Shown here piece by piece: positions 16,054 to 23,550 of a stretch of DNA of 39,512 nt. The DNA comes from Candidatus Limivivens merdigallinarum (lineage in GTDB: Bacteria; Bacillota; Clostridia; Lachnospirales; Lachnospiraceae). The notes under the pieces were generated by a model. It did not search any database. It had not been told where the DNA came from and was given only the letters and a program-made list of their open reading frames with translations. The stretch covers positions 1 through 39,512 of the forward strand of contig DVFT01000137.1 of the NCBI GenBank assembly GCA_018713105.1, in the 5' to 3' direction. Position numbers and translations under genes: made by a program. How positions within the stretch are numbered: the first letter of the stretch is position 1; each line of letters opens with the position of its first letter.

Positions 16054-16894
16054 CTCTTACAAGCTCCTCTACATAGGCTGGAAGCGCAAACACTCCACGG
16101 TGCAGGCGCGGAAGATAATATCTGGTCTGAATCCCCCGAAGATTCCAGGTCACCCCGTCCAGATCGTCGATGGGGTGATATTTCTTGGAGGAAAAACCGA
16201 ACAGCCAATGGCCGGAAGGATAGGACGGGATGTGCGCCTGATAGATCCGGCTGACCGGGAAGGACTCGATAATCCTTTTGTGCATCCTTTGGCACTGATA
16301 AGCCTCCTCCGCATAAAACGGGCTCTCATTCTGATTGATCATGATCCCGTCCTCGTGGAGGGCGTTATAGCAGTTTCCGTAAAATTCCTTGGTAAACAGC
16401 CCCTCCGTATGACCGAACGGATTGGGGGAGTCAATGATAATCAGATCGTACTCATCGGTCTTTGACCTGACAAAACGCAGACCATCTTCATGATAAATGG
16501 TCACTCTGCTGTCATTTAAGCTGGAAGCAAGCTGCGGCAGATATTTCCTGCACACCTCAATCAAAAGCGGATCCGGCTCCACCACATCGATCTGCTGAAT
16601 GGTATTGTACTTTGCCAGCTCACGCACTACGCCTCCGTCCCCTCCGCCGATCACCAACACCTTTTCCACTTTCGGGTGCACTGCCATGGGGACATGGGTG
16701 ATCATCTCATGATAGATGAATTCATCCTTCTCCGTCAGCATCAGGTCTCCATCCGCCACCAGGATCTTTCCGAATTCCTTGGACTCCAGCACGTCGATCC
16801 TCTGGATCTCACTCTGTGCGCTGAACAGCTGCTTCTCGATCCGGATAGACAGTTTCACATTATCGGTATGTTCGTCTGAAAACCACATTTCCAT
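16043..16894 (-). CDS. speE: spermidine synthase homologue with altered active-site motif
   Basis: A 283-aa aminopropyltransferase fold. An N-terminal beta region (MWFSDEHTDNVKLSIRIEKQ) precedes the nucleotide loop GGGDGG at 83-88, VVEPDPLL, the block DSPNP at 155-159 (then FGHTEGLF) and QNESPF. In spermidine synthases this last acidic block is normally D-S-[ST]-D-P, and both Asp residues contact the amine; here the second is Asn158. No speD (AdoMet decarboxylase) is in the window, and the operon has a complete carboxyspermidine route, so the usual spermidine synthase reaction is doubtful. It may transfer to a different amine (for example agmatine) or do something else. The start at 16894 is set by GAGGAG 7-8 nt upstream. 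The family call is firm, the reaction uncertain. Confidence 0.85.
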   Translation of the reverse strand: MEMWFSDEHTDNVKLSIRIEKQLFSAQSEIQRIDVLESKEFGKILVADGDLMLTEKDEFIYHEMITHVPMAVHPKVEKVLVIGGGDGGVVRELAKYNTIQQIDVVEPDPLLIEVCRKYLPQLASSLNDSRVTIYHEDGLRFVRSKTDEYDLIIIDSPNPFGHTEGLFTKEFYGNCYNALHEDGIMINQNESPFYAEEAYQCQRMHKRIIESFPVSRIYQAHIPSYPSGHWLFGFSSKKYHPIDDLDGVTWNLRGIQTRYYLPRLHRGVFALPAYVEELVRDVE

Positions 16895-16952
16895 GTTCTC
16901 ATCTCCTCTCATAAACAGCCCTTGCGGCTGCTTTGCATTCCCGCAGCGCCGT

Positions 16953-18404
16953 TCATTTCACCAGGACATTGAGGCGCTCAATCTTCTCATCCTCGGGTCC
17001 TGTCATAGAACAGCCTTTTTCCTTGGCATACAAAATATATTCTATGATTTCTTTGGTGATCCTCTCCCCAGGAGCCAGGATCGGAATCCCTGGCGGGTAG
17101 CACATGACGAACTCCCCGCAGACTCGTCCCTCTGCCTTCGTAAGCTCCAGGCTCTCCGTTTCCGCATAAAAGGAATCCTGCGGTGTCATCACCACATCCG
17201 GCTCAATATACTCCTGGGTCAGCATGCCTGCTTTGTCTTTCTGGTATCTTCTCTTTACCTCAGAAAGGGCACTTACCAGGCGCTCCACCTCCTGCTTCCG
17301 GTCTCCGATGGAAAGATATGCCAAAATATTTCCGATATCCCCGAATTCGATCTGGATATCATACTCATCTCTCAGAATATCGTAAACCTCAATCCCAGCC
17401 AGTCCGATCTCCAGCGTATGGATGGACAGCTTCGTCCGGTCGAAGTCATAGATACTGTTGCCATTGATCAGCTCCTTAGAAAATGCATAGTACCCGCCGA
17501 TCTTATTGATCTCATCCCGGGCATAATCCGCCAGCGCCACCACTCTCTCAAAGGCTTCCTTTCCTCTCAGGACCAGATTTCTCCTGGAAATATCCAGGCT
17601 GGACAGCAGCAGGTAGGAACCGCTGGTGGTCTGTGTCAAATTGATAATCGTACGCACATGACCTGCGCTGATCCCCTTTCCCGTCAGCAGCAGGGAACTC
17701 TGGGTCAGGCTGCCCCCAGATTTGTGCATACTCACCGACGCCATATCTGCCCCTGCGTCCATGGCGGAAACCGGCATATTTTCCCCGAAATAAAAATGCG
17801 TACCATGGGCTTCATCCACCAGAACCTTCATCCCGTGCTCATGTGCCAGCTTCACGATGGTCTTAAGGTCGGAACAGATCCCATAATAAGTAGGATTGTT
17901 CACGAACACAGCCACCGCATCCGGATTGTTCAGAATCGCCTGTTCTACCTGGGAAACCTTCATCCCCAGGGAAATTCCCAAAGAATTATCCACATCCGGA
18001 TTCACATATTCCGGCTTTGCTCCACAAAGTACCAGGGAATTGATCACACTCCTGTGGACGTTTCTTGGAAGTATGATCTTATCCCCCTTTTTGCAGCATG
18101 AAAGAACCATCGCCTGTACGGCAGATGTCGTCCCTCCCACCATCAAAAAGGCATGCTCTGCATGAAACGCCTCCGCTGCCAGCTCTTCCGCTTCCTTGAT
18201 CACAGATACCGGATGGCACAGGTTGTCCAGCGGCTTCATGGAATTCACATCAATGCTGACACAGCGCTCTCCCAAGAGCTCTACCAATTCCGGATTTCCT
18301 CTTCCATGCTTATGGCCCGGAACATCAAAGGGTACCACCCTCATCCTCCGGAACCGTTCCAGCGCCTCATAGATCGGGGCGCGTTCTTGTCTTAATTCAC
18401 TCAT
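16953..18404 (-). CDS. speA: arginine decarboxylase (short Orn/Lys/Arg decarboxylase family)
   Basis: A 483-aa PLP enzyme of the aspartate-aminotransferase fold, the size of Bacillus-type SpeA rather than the long biosynthetic form. Near the N terminus is VPFDVPGHKHGRGNPEL. Cofactor residues are Asp197 and His200 (VDEAHGTH), and the Schiff-base Lys228 is in SMHKSGGS. The small C-terminal domain includes YPPGIPILAPGERIT. It should convert arginine to agmatine, the first step of the operon. ATG 18404 (MSELRQERAP) follows AAAGGAA at good distance; the frame is open to 18431. Downstream speE starts 58 bp later. Lysine or ornithine decarboxylase activity cannot be excluded by sequence, but speB in the same operon points to arginine. 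Confidence 0.92.
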   Translation of the reverse strand: MSELRQERAPIYEALERFRRMRVVPFDVPGHKHGRGNPELVELLGERCVSIDVNSMKPLDNLCHPVSVIKEAEELAAEAFHAEHAFLMVGGTTSAVQAMVLSCCKKGDKIILPRNVHRSVINSLVLCGAKPEYVNPDVDNSLGISLGMKVSQVEQAILNNPDAVAVFVNNPTYYGICSDLKTIVKLAHEHGMKVLVDEAHGTHFYFGENMPVSAMDAGADMASVSMHKSGGSLTQSSLLLTGKGISAGHVRTIINLTQTTSGSYLLLSSLDISRRNLVLRGKEAFERVVALADYARDEINKIGGYYAFSKELINGNSIYDFDRTKLSIHTLEIGLAGIEVYDILRDEYDIQIEFGDIGNILAYLSIGDRKQEVERLVSALSEVKRRYQKDKAGMLTQEYIEPDVVMTPQDSFYAETESLELTKAEGRVCGEFVMCYPPGIPILAPGERITKEIIEYILYAKEKGCSMTGPEDEKIERLNVLVK

Positions 18405-18866
18405 CGCCAGGTTCCTTTCTTTTCCAACCACAAAAAGCCCGCTCTGATGACTTTGTATGGTGGTGGTTTATAACGCCGGAAAGCCTATGAAGCCCACTCC
18501 CAGCCGTTATATCCTCATCGCGTTTTCATTCCGTATCTTCTTGCCATCGCATAAATCTTTGCAACAAAAAAGATGCAAGAACGGAACTTTGGTATACATC
18601 TCCATTTTCTTGCATCTCATTATCTGTATATTCCCCTCTTCCCATGGAAAAGGATGCTCTCACATATTCACAGATAGCAGGTTTCGAGTCTATATAGCAA
18701 ATATTTTACTTTTAATACTCTTATTGACCGTTTCACAAGTTGATGTTCTGTATACACATGGTTATAAAGTAACCAACTCATAAAATTTAAGCTCTTAACT
18801 TAATCAATAATGCAGCCTTTCGCTGCGTTAAATATTTGCATGGACCCAAGAATCTGCACTCCATAC
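18405..18866 (-). promoter_or_regulatory. long structured 5' leader of the polyamine operon
   Basis: About 460 nt of non-coding RNA precede speA. The 5' part holds GCAGC/GCTGC and GGTTA/TAACC hairpins. A CCTTTTCC/GGAAGAGG hairpin with a 3-nt loop (18635-18653) lies just before a complete intrinsic terminator (18566-18617), which is itself about 160 nt before the start codon. Together with the promoter this is the layout of a transcription-attenuating leader. I find no T-box sequence and no match to riboswitch classes I can recall. The ligand, if any, is unknown; polyamine or arginine sensing is a guess from the genes controlled. Confidence 0.55.
18566..18617 (-). terminator. intrinsic terminator inside the speA leader (attenuator)
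   Basis: AGATGCAAGAA (18607-18617, minus reading) pairs perfectly over 11 bp with TTCTTGCATCT (18571-18581) and is followed by six U. Because it stands between the promoter and the first gene, with no other gene upstream on this strand, it can only act on the operon's own transcript. Confidence 0.7.
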
Positions 18867-18873
18867 AATGCTC

Positions 18874-18901
18874 ATTATAACATTGTTTGAAAAAATTGCA
18901 A
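18874..18901 (-). promoter_or_regulatory. promoter of the polyamine operon
   Basis: On the minus strand TTGCAA (18896-18901) and a perfect TATAAT (18874-18879) are spaced by 16 nt. Transcription should begin near 18866. It is divergent from the MATE promoter, whose -35 box lies about 90 bp away. Confidence 0.7.
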
Positions 18902-18989
18902 GTGATTTTTCTGCTGTTTAACATGAAATTAACAAGAAAAATTTGCAGCTGTCATACAGAAAATTTTCAAAAACCCCGCAAACTTCAAG

Positions 18990-19018
18990 TTGACGTTTCC
19001 CCCATTCCATGCTATCAT
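18990..19018 (+). promoter_or_regulatory. promoter of the MATE transporter gene
   Basis: TTGACG (18990-18995) and TATCAT (19013-19018) are separated by exactly 17 nt. Transcription should start near 19025, giving a leader of about 100 nt that contains a terminator hairpin. Confidence 0.7.
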
Positions 19019-19052
19019 CATTAAGATCAAAGTATAACAAATCGCACTGAAA

Positions 19053-19102
19053 AGTCATACGGTTTTCCTGTTTCAGCATTAAACAGGCGTATGGCTTTTT
19101 TT
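19053..19102 (+). terminator. terminator hairpin in the MATE leader (attenuator candidate)
   Basis: An outer stem AGTCATACG/CGTATGGCT (19053-19061 with 19088-19096) sits on an inner stem CCTGTTT/AAACAGG (19067-19073 with 19081-19087) and is followed by seven T, to 19102. It lies after the promoter and ends about 20 bp before the start codon. Only about 28 nt of transcript precede it, too short for most known aptamers. Confidence 0.7.
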
Positions 19103-19124
19103 ACGGCAAAAAAGGAGTTTTACT

Positions 19125-20474
19125 ATGGAAAAGAAAAACACATTCATGCAGACCAAACCAATCTTTTCCCTGCTGGTCTCCATGTCAGTCCCCATGATGC
19201 TGTCTATGCTGATCCAGTCACTCTACAACATCGTAGACAGCATCTACGTTTCCAGGCTTGGCACGGATGCCCTGACCGCCGTGTCCCTCGCCTATCCGCT
19301 GCAGAATACCATCGTCTCTGTGGCCGTCGGAATCGGCGTAGGCATCAGCTCTGCAATCTCCATTTACCTGGGTTCGGGAAATCAGGAGAACGCCAACCGC
19401 GCCGCTACCATCGGTGTAGCTTTGACGGTCGTTCACTGCATCCTGTTTGTATTGGCTGGCATTTTTATCACACGACCCTTTCTAATGCTTTTCACCGACG
19501 ATCCGGTGATCCTTCGGGATGCCTGTGATTATACTTATATTGTCCTCTGCCTTTCCTTTGGCTGCCTGCTCCAGATCACCATGGAAAAGATCTTCCAGGG
19601 CATCGGCGAGATGAAGATCACCATGCTGCTCCTTGCCTCCGGCTGCATCATCAATATTATCCTGGATCCCATCCTGATCTTTGGGCTTTTGGGCTTTCCA
19701 GAGCTTGGCGTTGCAGGCGCTGCCATCGCCACGGTGATCGGGCAGATTGCCGCCTTCCTGCTATATATCGTGGTCTACCTGCGAAGACCCTTTGCCATCC
19801 AGATCCATCCGAAATACCTGCGCTTTGACCGGACGATCATCGGGCAGATCTACGGCGTTGGGATTCCGTCCAGTATCATGATGGCGCTGCCGTCCGTACT
19901 GATTAGCATTCTAAACCACATTTTAGGCGGATTCTCCGAGATCTATGTGGCAGTCCTGGGCGTCTACTACAAGCTCCAGACCTTCATCTATATGCCTGCC
20001 AACGGCATCGTCCAGGGAATGCGCCCGATCATCGGCTACAATTACGGCGCCGGGGAACACAAGCGGGTAAAGACCACCATCCGTTACAGCCTCCTCTGCG
20101 CCGCCGGGCTCATGCTCCTCGGCACCCTGCTGGCGCTTTTGATCCCTGCCCGGATCTTCTCTCTGTTCAACGCAGAGCAGGAGCTTTTGGACGCCGGAGT
20201 GATTGCCCTTCGCATCATCTGCCTGGGTTTTTTGGTATCCTCCATAGGTATCATCTATTCGGGAACCTTTGAAGCCTTGGGAATGGGCAGACATTCCCTG
20301 ATCATTTCCCTGCTCCGGCAGTTTTTGGTCACCATTCCTTTGAGTTTCCTTCTGTCCTTTGGGCTGGGTCCGGTGGGGGTATGGATTTCCTTTCCGGCAG
20401 GGGAAATTGCCGCAGCTGTCGTGGCTTTTTTTCTGCTCCGGCATTATCAGGGGGGAGTGTATTCTCCCCTTTGA
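19125..20474 (+). CDS. MATE family efflux transporter
   Basis: A 449-aa membrane protein with twelve predicted helices in two six-helix halves. Typical MatE blocks are SVPMMLSMLIQSLYNIVDSI near the N terminus, RLGTDALTAVSLAYPLQ, and NGIVQGMRPIIGYNYGAGEH in the second half. The family uses Na+ or H+ gradients to export cationic drugs or metabolites. The start has AAGGAG 8 nt upstream. It is monocistronic, divergent from the polyamine operon and convergent with the Uma2 gene, with its own promoter and an internal leader hairpin. The substrate is unknown; export of an amine is only suggested by its neighbour. Confidence 0.94.
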   Translation: MEKKNTFMQTKPIFSLLVSMSVPMMLSMLIQSLYNIVDSIYVSRLGTDALTAVSLAYPLQNTIVSVAVGIGVGISSAISIYLGSGNQENANRAATIGVALTVVHCILFVLAGIFITRPFLMLFTDDPVILRDACDYTYIVLCLSFGCLLQITMEKIFQGIGEMKITMLLLASGCIINIILDPILIFGLLGFPELGVAGAAIATVIGQIAAFLLYIVVYLRRPFAIQIHPKYLRFDRTIIGQIYGVGIPSSIMMALPSVLISILNHILGGFSEIYVAVLGVYYKLQTFIYMPANGIVQGMRPIIGYNYGAGEHKRVKTTIRYSLLCAAGLMLLGTLLALLIPARIFSLFNAEQELLDAGVIALRIICLGFLVSSIGIIYSGTFEALGMGRHSLIISLLRQFLVTIPLSFLLSFGLGPVGVWISFPAGEIAAAVVAFFLLRHYQGGVYSPL

Positions 20475-20510
20475 GAAACTTTTGATAGAAAAGGCGATCC
20501 TTGAATCGGA

Positions 20511-20561
20511 TAGAAAATCAGCGGCAGGCTTGTCAAAATACTGCAAGTCTGCCGCTGATTT
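20511..20561. terminator. terminator between the convergent MATE and Uma2 genes
   Basis: An 18-bp stem with one G-U pair (20515-20532 with 20544-20561, arms starting AAATCAGCGGCAG) and an 11-nt loop. On the minus strand it is followed by TTTTC, so it works best for the Uma2 gene. On the plus strand it has only a weak T stretch, but could stop MATE transcripts too. Confidence 0.75.
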
Positions 20562-20596
20562 CTCATAAGCAATCAAAAACCAACAAGCTGCGAGAG

Positions 20597-21148
20597 TCAA
20601 AATGATGATATAAGATCTTCCACCCGAACCGAAAACCCTGGGTAAATTCCCACCGGGATCTCATCTTCAAAGGAATAAATTCCAGTATTACTGTCATGCT
20701 CAAAATCATAGACATTGACTATTTTCCGTTCCGGATTCACAATCCAGTATTCCCGTACTTTTGCTGTGCGGTATTTGAACAATTTCAGCCCATAATCGTT
20801 TTTCTGCGTACTGGGCGATACGATTTCGATAATCCAGTCCGGAGCCCCCTCACATCCCCGGTCAGACAGCTTGCTCTTGTCGCAGATTACGCTGATATCA
20901 GGCTCTACCCAGTTTTTATCGTTTCCGGTGAGATTGACGGCAAATGGAGCCGGAAGGACTTCACAGTGTCCATGGGAAGTCTCAATATACTGATCAATCG
21001 TTCTGGAAAGTTTTAAAATCATCTTTTGATGGATATAGCTGGGCGGTGCCATATCATACAGCTTCCCGTCAATCAGTTCCGCCCGTCTGCCTTCCGGAAG
21101 ATTCCAGTAATCTTCCGCAGTATAAATCGATTCTTTGGATAATGGCAT
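20597..21148 (-). CDS. Uma2 family (DUF820) endonuclease-like protein
   Basis: A 183-aa PD-(D/E)XK-fold protein. The Uma2 pattern is visible: ELIDGKLYDMAPPSYIHQ, VEPDISVICDKSKL, GAPDWIIEIVSPSTQKND and REYWIVNPERKIVNVYDFE. The conserved Asp (EPD) and Glu (IIEIVSPS) of the nuclease-like site are present. The family is abundant in cyanobacteria and many Clostridia, usually as single genes, and its biological role is not settled. It has its own promoter (TTGAAA at 21195-21200, TATACT at 21172-21177, 17 nt spacing) and an AAAGGAGG ribosome site, so it is independent of the sugar locus beside it. Confidence 0.9.
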   Translation of the reverse strand: MPLSKESIYTAEDYWNLPEGRRAELIDGKLYDMAPPSYIHQKMILKLSRTIDQYIETSHGHCEVLPAPFAVNLTGNDKNWVEPDISVICDKSKLSDRGCEGAPDWIIEIVSPSTQKNDYGLKLFKYRTAKVREYWIVNPERKIVNVYDFEHDSNTGIYSFEDEIPVGIYPGFSVRVEDLISSF

Positions 21149-21171
21149 CGTATATCCCTCCTTTATATACG

Positions 21172-21200
21172 AGTATACGTTACTTTTGGAAGGCTTTCAA
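21172..21200 (-). promoter_or_regulatory. promoter of the Uma2 gene
   Basis: TTGAAA (21195-21200) and TATACT (21172-21177) on the minus strand with 17-nt spacing lie just downstream of the neighbouring URO-D gene, so the Uma2 gene does not need transcription from it. Confidence 0.6.
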
Positions 21201-21233
21201 GGCGTAATCTTAGACGTGATGAAAATTTCACTG

Positions 21234-22292
21234 CTATCTGCGCCGCAATTTCTCAAACACCTCATTATAATACAACGCCTTTTCCACCGGCGTATTCGCC
21301 GGTATATGGTTTCCCACCGCCATTATGTACCCCGGACAGTCTCTTCCGATATCGATACACCGCTTCACATCCCGGTAAATATCCTCCCTGCTCCCCATCA
21401 GCAAAAAACGTGTATCTACGTTTCCGATCAAGACATGGGTCTTGCCAAACCGTTCCGCTGCGTATTTCAGATCCGTGGTGGGTTCCATCACAAACCCGTG
21501 GACGCCGCAGACCGCAATATCCTCCAGGAATTCCGTATAGGTTCCGTCAGAGGTGAAGATGATCTTCTTTCCTGCCTCAAGAAGCGGGGCAAAATATTTT
21601 TTATAGTTGGGGAACACATACCTGCGGTACCACTCCGGGGAGACAAAAGGACCGGAGGTCCAGACAATATCATCGTGGACTGTGATCACCGGAGCATCAC
21701 AGTCCGCCAAGGCGTTGAAGTACTGCTGTACCCATGCCGCATAACGGTTCGCCGTCTCGCCAAATGCTTTTGCGTCTATCCCCAGCGCCATGAGCATCAT
21801 ATCCCATCCGAAAATTTCCAAAAGCCCTGAGACCAGGGTGATGTAGATTCCGGTGGTATTGACCAGATCCGCTCCTTCCCGGATGCATGTCTGGTAATCC
21901 TCGTTATACTCCCGCACCAATCCCCTGTGATCCAAGGATCCATAAACCTCCTGCGGCTGAAAATCAAGCAGTTCTTCCGGATCCTCAAAGGGGCACTGGA
22001 TATCCGTGTCAAAATCGCTCCCGCCTTCCGCATATTCCGCGTGTCCCATGGAAGTGTGGCATTTTAAGAGAGCTCTTTTATCCGTGTAAACGTGCCAACG
22101 ATACCCATAATCCCATGCCTTCCGAAAGCTGCTGCTGGCACGCAGCCTTTCCTGCTCTGTGCTTTCTTTTGTAATCCGGATTCCGGTGACCTGTTCCACC
22201 AGTCTCCAGTGTGTTTCTGCCGAATATTCTGTCCGTGGAATCCTATCCGGCATCTCAAGGTTAATCGCCGCCCATCCATCCTGATAAGACAT
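21234..22292 (-). CDS. URO-D-fold protein without the zinc H-x-C motif
   Basis: A 352-aa protein of the uroporphyrinogen-decarboxylase/corrinoid-methyltransferase superfamily, recognised from CDAPVITVHDDIVWTSGPFVSP, YVFPNYKKYFAPLLEAGKKI, THVLIGNVDTRFLLMGSRED and the C-terminal GNHIPANTPVEKALYY. Where zinc methyltransferases have H-x-C-G this protein has T-S-D-G (247-250); a His remains at 329. It is unlikely to be a heme-pathway HemE, since no heme genes are nearby and the family has expanded in glycan loci of gut Clostridia without a known reaction. It is divergent from the AraC regulator and separated from the second URO-D gene by that regulator and the mutarotase gene. Its ribosome site is AAAGGAGG. 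Confidence 0.85.
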   Translation of the reverse strand: MSYQDGWAAINLEMPDRIPRTEYSAETHWRLVEQVTGIRITKESTEQERLRASSSFRKAWDYGYRWHVYTDKRALLKCHTSMGHAEYAEGGSDFDTDIQCPFEDPEELLDFQPQEVYGSLDHRGLVREYNEDYQTCIREGADLVNTTGIYITLVSGLLEIFGWDMMLMALGIDAKAFGETANRYAAWVQQYFNALADCDAPVITVHDDIVWTSGPFVSPEWYRRYVFPNYKKYFAPLLEAGKKIIFTSDGTYTEFLEDIAVCGVHGFVMEPTTDLKYAAERFGKTHVLIGNVDTRFLLMGSREDIYRDVKRCIDIGRDCPGYIMAVGNHIPANTPVEKALYYNEVFEKLRRR

Positions 22293-22320
22293 GACAAGTT
22301 CCTCCTTTTCACAGTCCTTA

Positions 22321-22349
22321 TTGACTTTTCTTTACAGACATCTTACTAT
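22321..22349 (+). promoter_or_regulatory. promoter of the AraC regulator gene
   Basis: TTGACT (22321-22326) and TACTAT (22344-22349) with 17-nt spacing lie in the divergent region between the URO-D gene and the regulator gene. The transcript should start about 46 nt before the ATG. Confidence 0.6.
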
Positions 22350-22402
22350 GGTTTTAAACTGGAAACCATTCAATTTTGTGTGAAAAACATGGACTTTTTG
22401 CT

Positions 22403-23230
22403 ATGAAAAAAACAATCATTTCCCTGCATCTTACCGATGTCTTTAATCAGTTAAATATTCAGATTCTGGAAAACGGGCTGTTTCGCGGTGACCGGAGTTG
22501 GTTTTATAATGACGTGATCTCAGATTTTAACCGGCTATACTTTATCATAGACGGGAGAGGCTTTCTGGAGGATAAAACCGGCAAATATCCACTACTTCCG
22601 GGTAAACTTTACCTGATCCCTGCCGTGACCCAATACACCTACCGCTGTCCGGATTTTGTAGAAAAATTTTATATTCACTTCCAGCTCCCCCTGTTTCCGG
22701 GAAAGGATTTGTTCGATGGAGTGGAGACATTTCTTTCCATGGATTATTCTCCAGAATTTCTTGAGAAGCTTCTTGGCGGGCTTAACCAAGGCTCCCTTTG
22801 TGGGCTTTTGGCGTTTAAGTCTACGCTCACAGATCTAATCCGTCAATTTCTCCAAATCTGTGAGCAAGACATTCCCTCCTACCTGAGCCAAACCATAACT
22901 GGCTATCACAGTCAGGAGGCAGTGATCCGTTATGTGGAAAAGCACCTCAGCAACCGGCTGAAAATTTCGGAAATCGCAGCTTTCCTCAACCGCCCCTATC
23001 ATGAAGTATCTCGGGACTTTTTCCGGGATACCAGAATCGGGCTGAAGGCGTACATCGACCGGCTGCTGCTCCAGAAAGCAAAGTATCTTCTGCTCACCAC
23101 GGACCGGACCATTTCGGAAATTGCCGAGGAGCTGAATTTCAGCGATGCCTACTATTTTTCCCGGTTTTTCAAAAAGTTTGAGACGATTCCTCCCAAAGAA
23201 TACCGGAAACGGCATGAGGATCATTCCTAA
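22403..23230 (+). CDS. AraC-family transcriptional regulator
   Basis: A 275-aa protein: an N-terminal cupin-like sugar-sensing part (about 1-110, with GRGFLEDKTGKYPLLPGKLY) and a C-terminal double helix-turn-helix (about 175-272: LKISEIAAFLNRPYHEVSRD and TISEIAEELNFSDAYYFSRF). I use ATG 22403 because the 5' extension of the frame to 22376 would need a TTG start; no strong ribosome site is visible for either. It is divergent from one URO-D gene, and its last 4 bp overlap the last bases of the mutarotase gene on the other strand. It is the only one-component regulator in the rhamnose locus and the likely controller of it, with a rhamnose-type ligand as inference. Confidence 0.93.
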   Translation: MKKTIISLHLTDVFNQLNIQILENGLFRGDRSWFYNDVISDFNRLYFIIDGRGFLEDKTGKYPLLPGKLYLIPAVTQYTYRCPDFVEKFYIHFQLPLFPGKDLFDGVETFLSMDYSPEFLEKLLGGLNQGSLCGLLAFKSTLTDLIRQFLQICEQDIPSYLSQTITGYHSQEAVIRYVEKHLSNRLKISEIAAFLNRPYHEVSRDFFRDTRIGLKAYIDRLLLQKAKYLLLTTDRTISEIAEELNFSDAYYFSRFFKKFETIPPKEYRKRHEDHS

Positions 23231-23550
23231 TCCAGGTGATAAATTTCTTCCATATCTGACCAGAATTCTCCTTGCAGCCGATCCTCCAACGGCTGCATGA
23301 GGGGCTTGACCAAATCCCACCATTTCTGAGTAGCCGGATCTGCCGCCATTTTCTCCATGTCCTTTGCGTAATCTTCCCCCGTATACTCAAAATACGCAAA
23401 CAGATATTCTCCTCTGCTATAGATAGAATAATTCTCAAGATGACATTCCTTGATCATCTCGTTGACCCCCGGCAGTGGATTGGCATGATAATCTTTGTAT
23501 GCCTGTACATTTTCTTTGGTAATCTTTATCATCTGACCAAATCTTTTCAT
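23227..23550 (-). CDS. rhaM: L-rhamnose mutarotase
   Basis: A 107-aa ferredoxin-like dimeric mutarotase that interconverts alpha- and beta-L-rhamnopyranose in the cytoplasm. The catalytic His22 in YHANPLPGV has the same number as in E. coli RhaM. NYSIYSRGEYLFAYFEYTG and the paired Trp77-Trp78 in ATQKWWDLVKPLMQPL are family signatures. It is the last gene of the long glycosidase operon, overlapping the URO-D gene by ATGA, and tail-to-tail with the AraC gene. It identifies L-rhamnose as a product of the locus, although rhamnose isomerase, kinase and aldolase are not in this window. Fucose mutarotase (FucU) has a different sequence and size. Confidence 0.93.
   Translation of the reverse strand: MKRFGQMIKITKENVQAYKDYHANPLPGVNEMIKECHLENYSIYSRGEYLFAYFEYTGEDYAKDMEKMAADPATQKWWDLVKPLMQPLEDRLQGEFWSDMEEIYHLD

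Noticed and set aside
16716-18101. 461-codon open frame on the plus strand
   Set aside because: It lies wholly antisense to speA and speE, has no ribosome site or recognisable domain, and mirrors the codon bias of the genes opposite. The other long plus-strand frames inside the glycosidase genes are shadows for the same reason.
18787-18864. Leader peptide of 25 codons (MECRFLGPCKYLTQRK...) at the start of the polyamine transcript
   Set aside because: It begins only about 2-5 nt after the predicted transcript start, has no ribosome site, and its three Arg codons are not clustered. Two other short ORFs across the terminator also lack good ribosome sites.
18405-18866. T-box riboswitch in the speA leader
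   Set aside because: The conserved T-box bulge sequence (GGGTGGNACCGCG-like) is absent, and the gene controlled is not a typical T-box target.
19091-19528. 145-codon frame overlapping the start of the MATE gene
   Set aside because: It begins inside the terminator stem, has no ribosome site and overlaps a well-supported gene in another frame.
20511-20561. Mobile-element end formed by the long 18-bp inverted repeat
   Set aside because: There is no transposase, target duplication or second copy; the position between convergent genes and the TTTTC tail fit a terminator.
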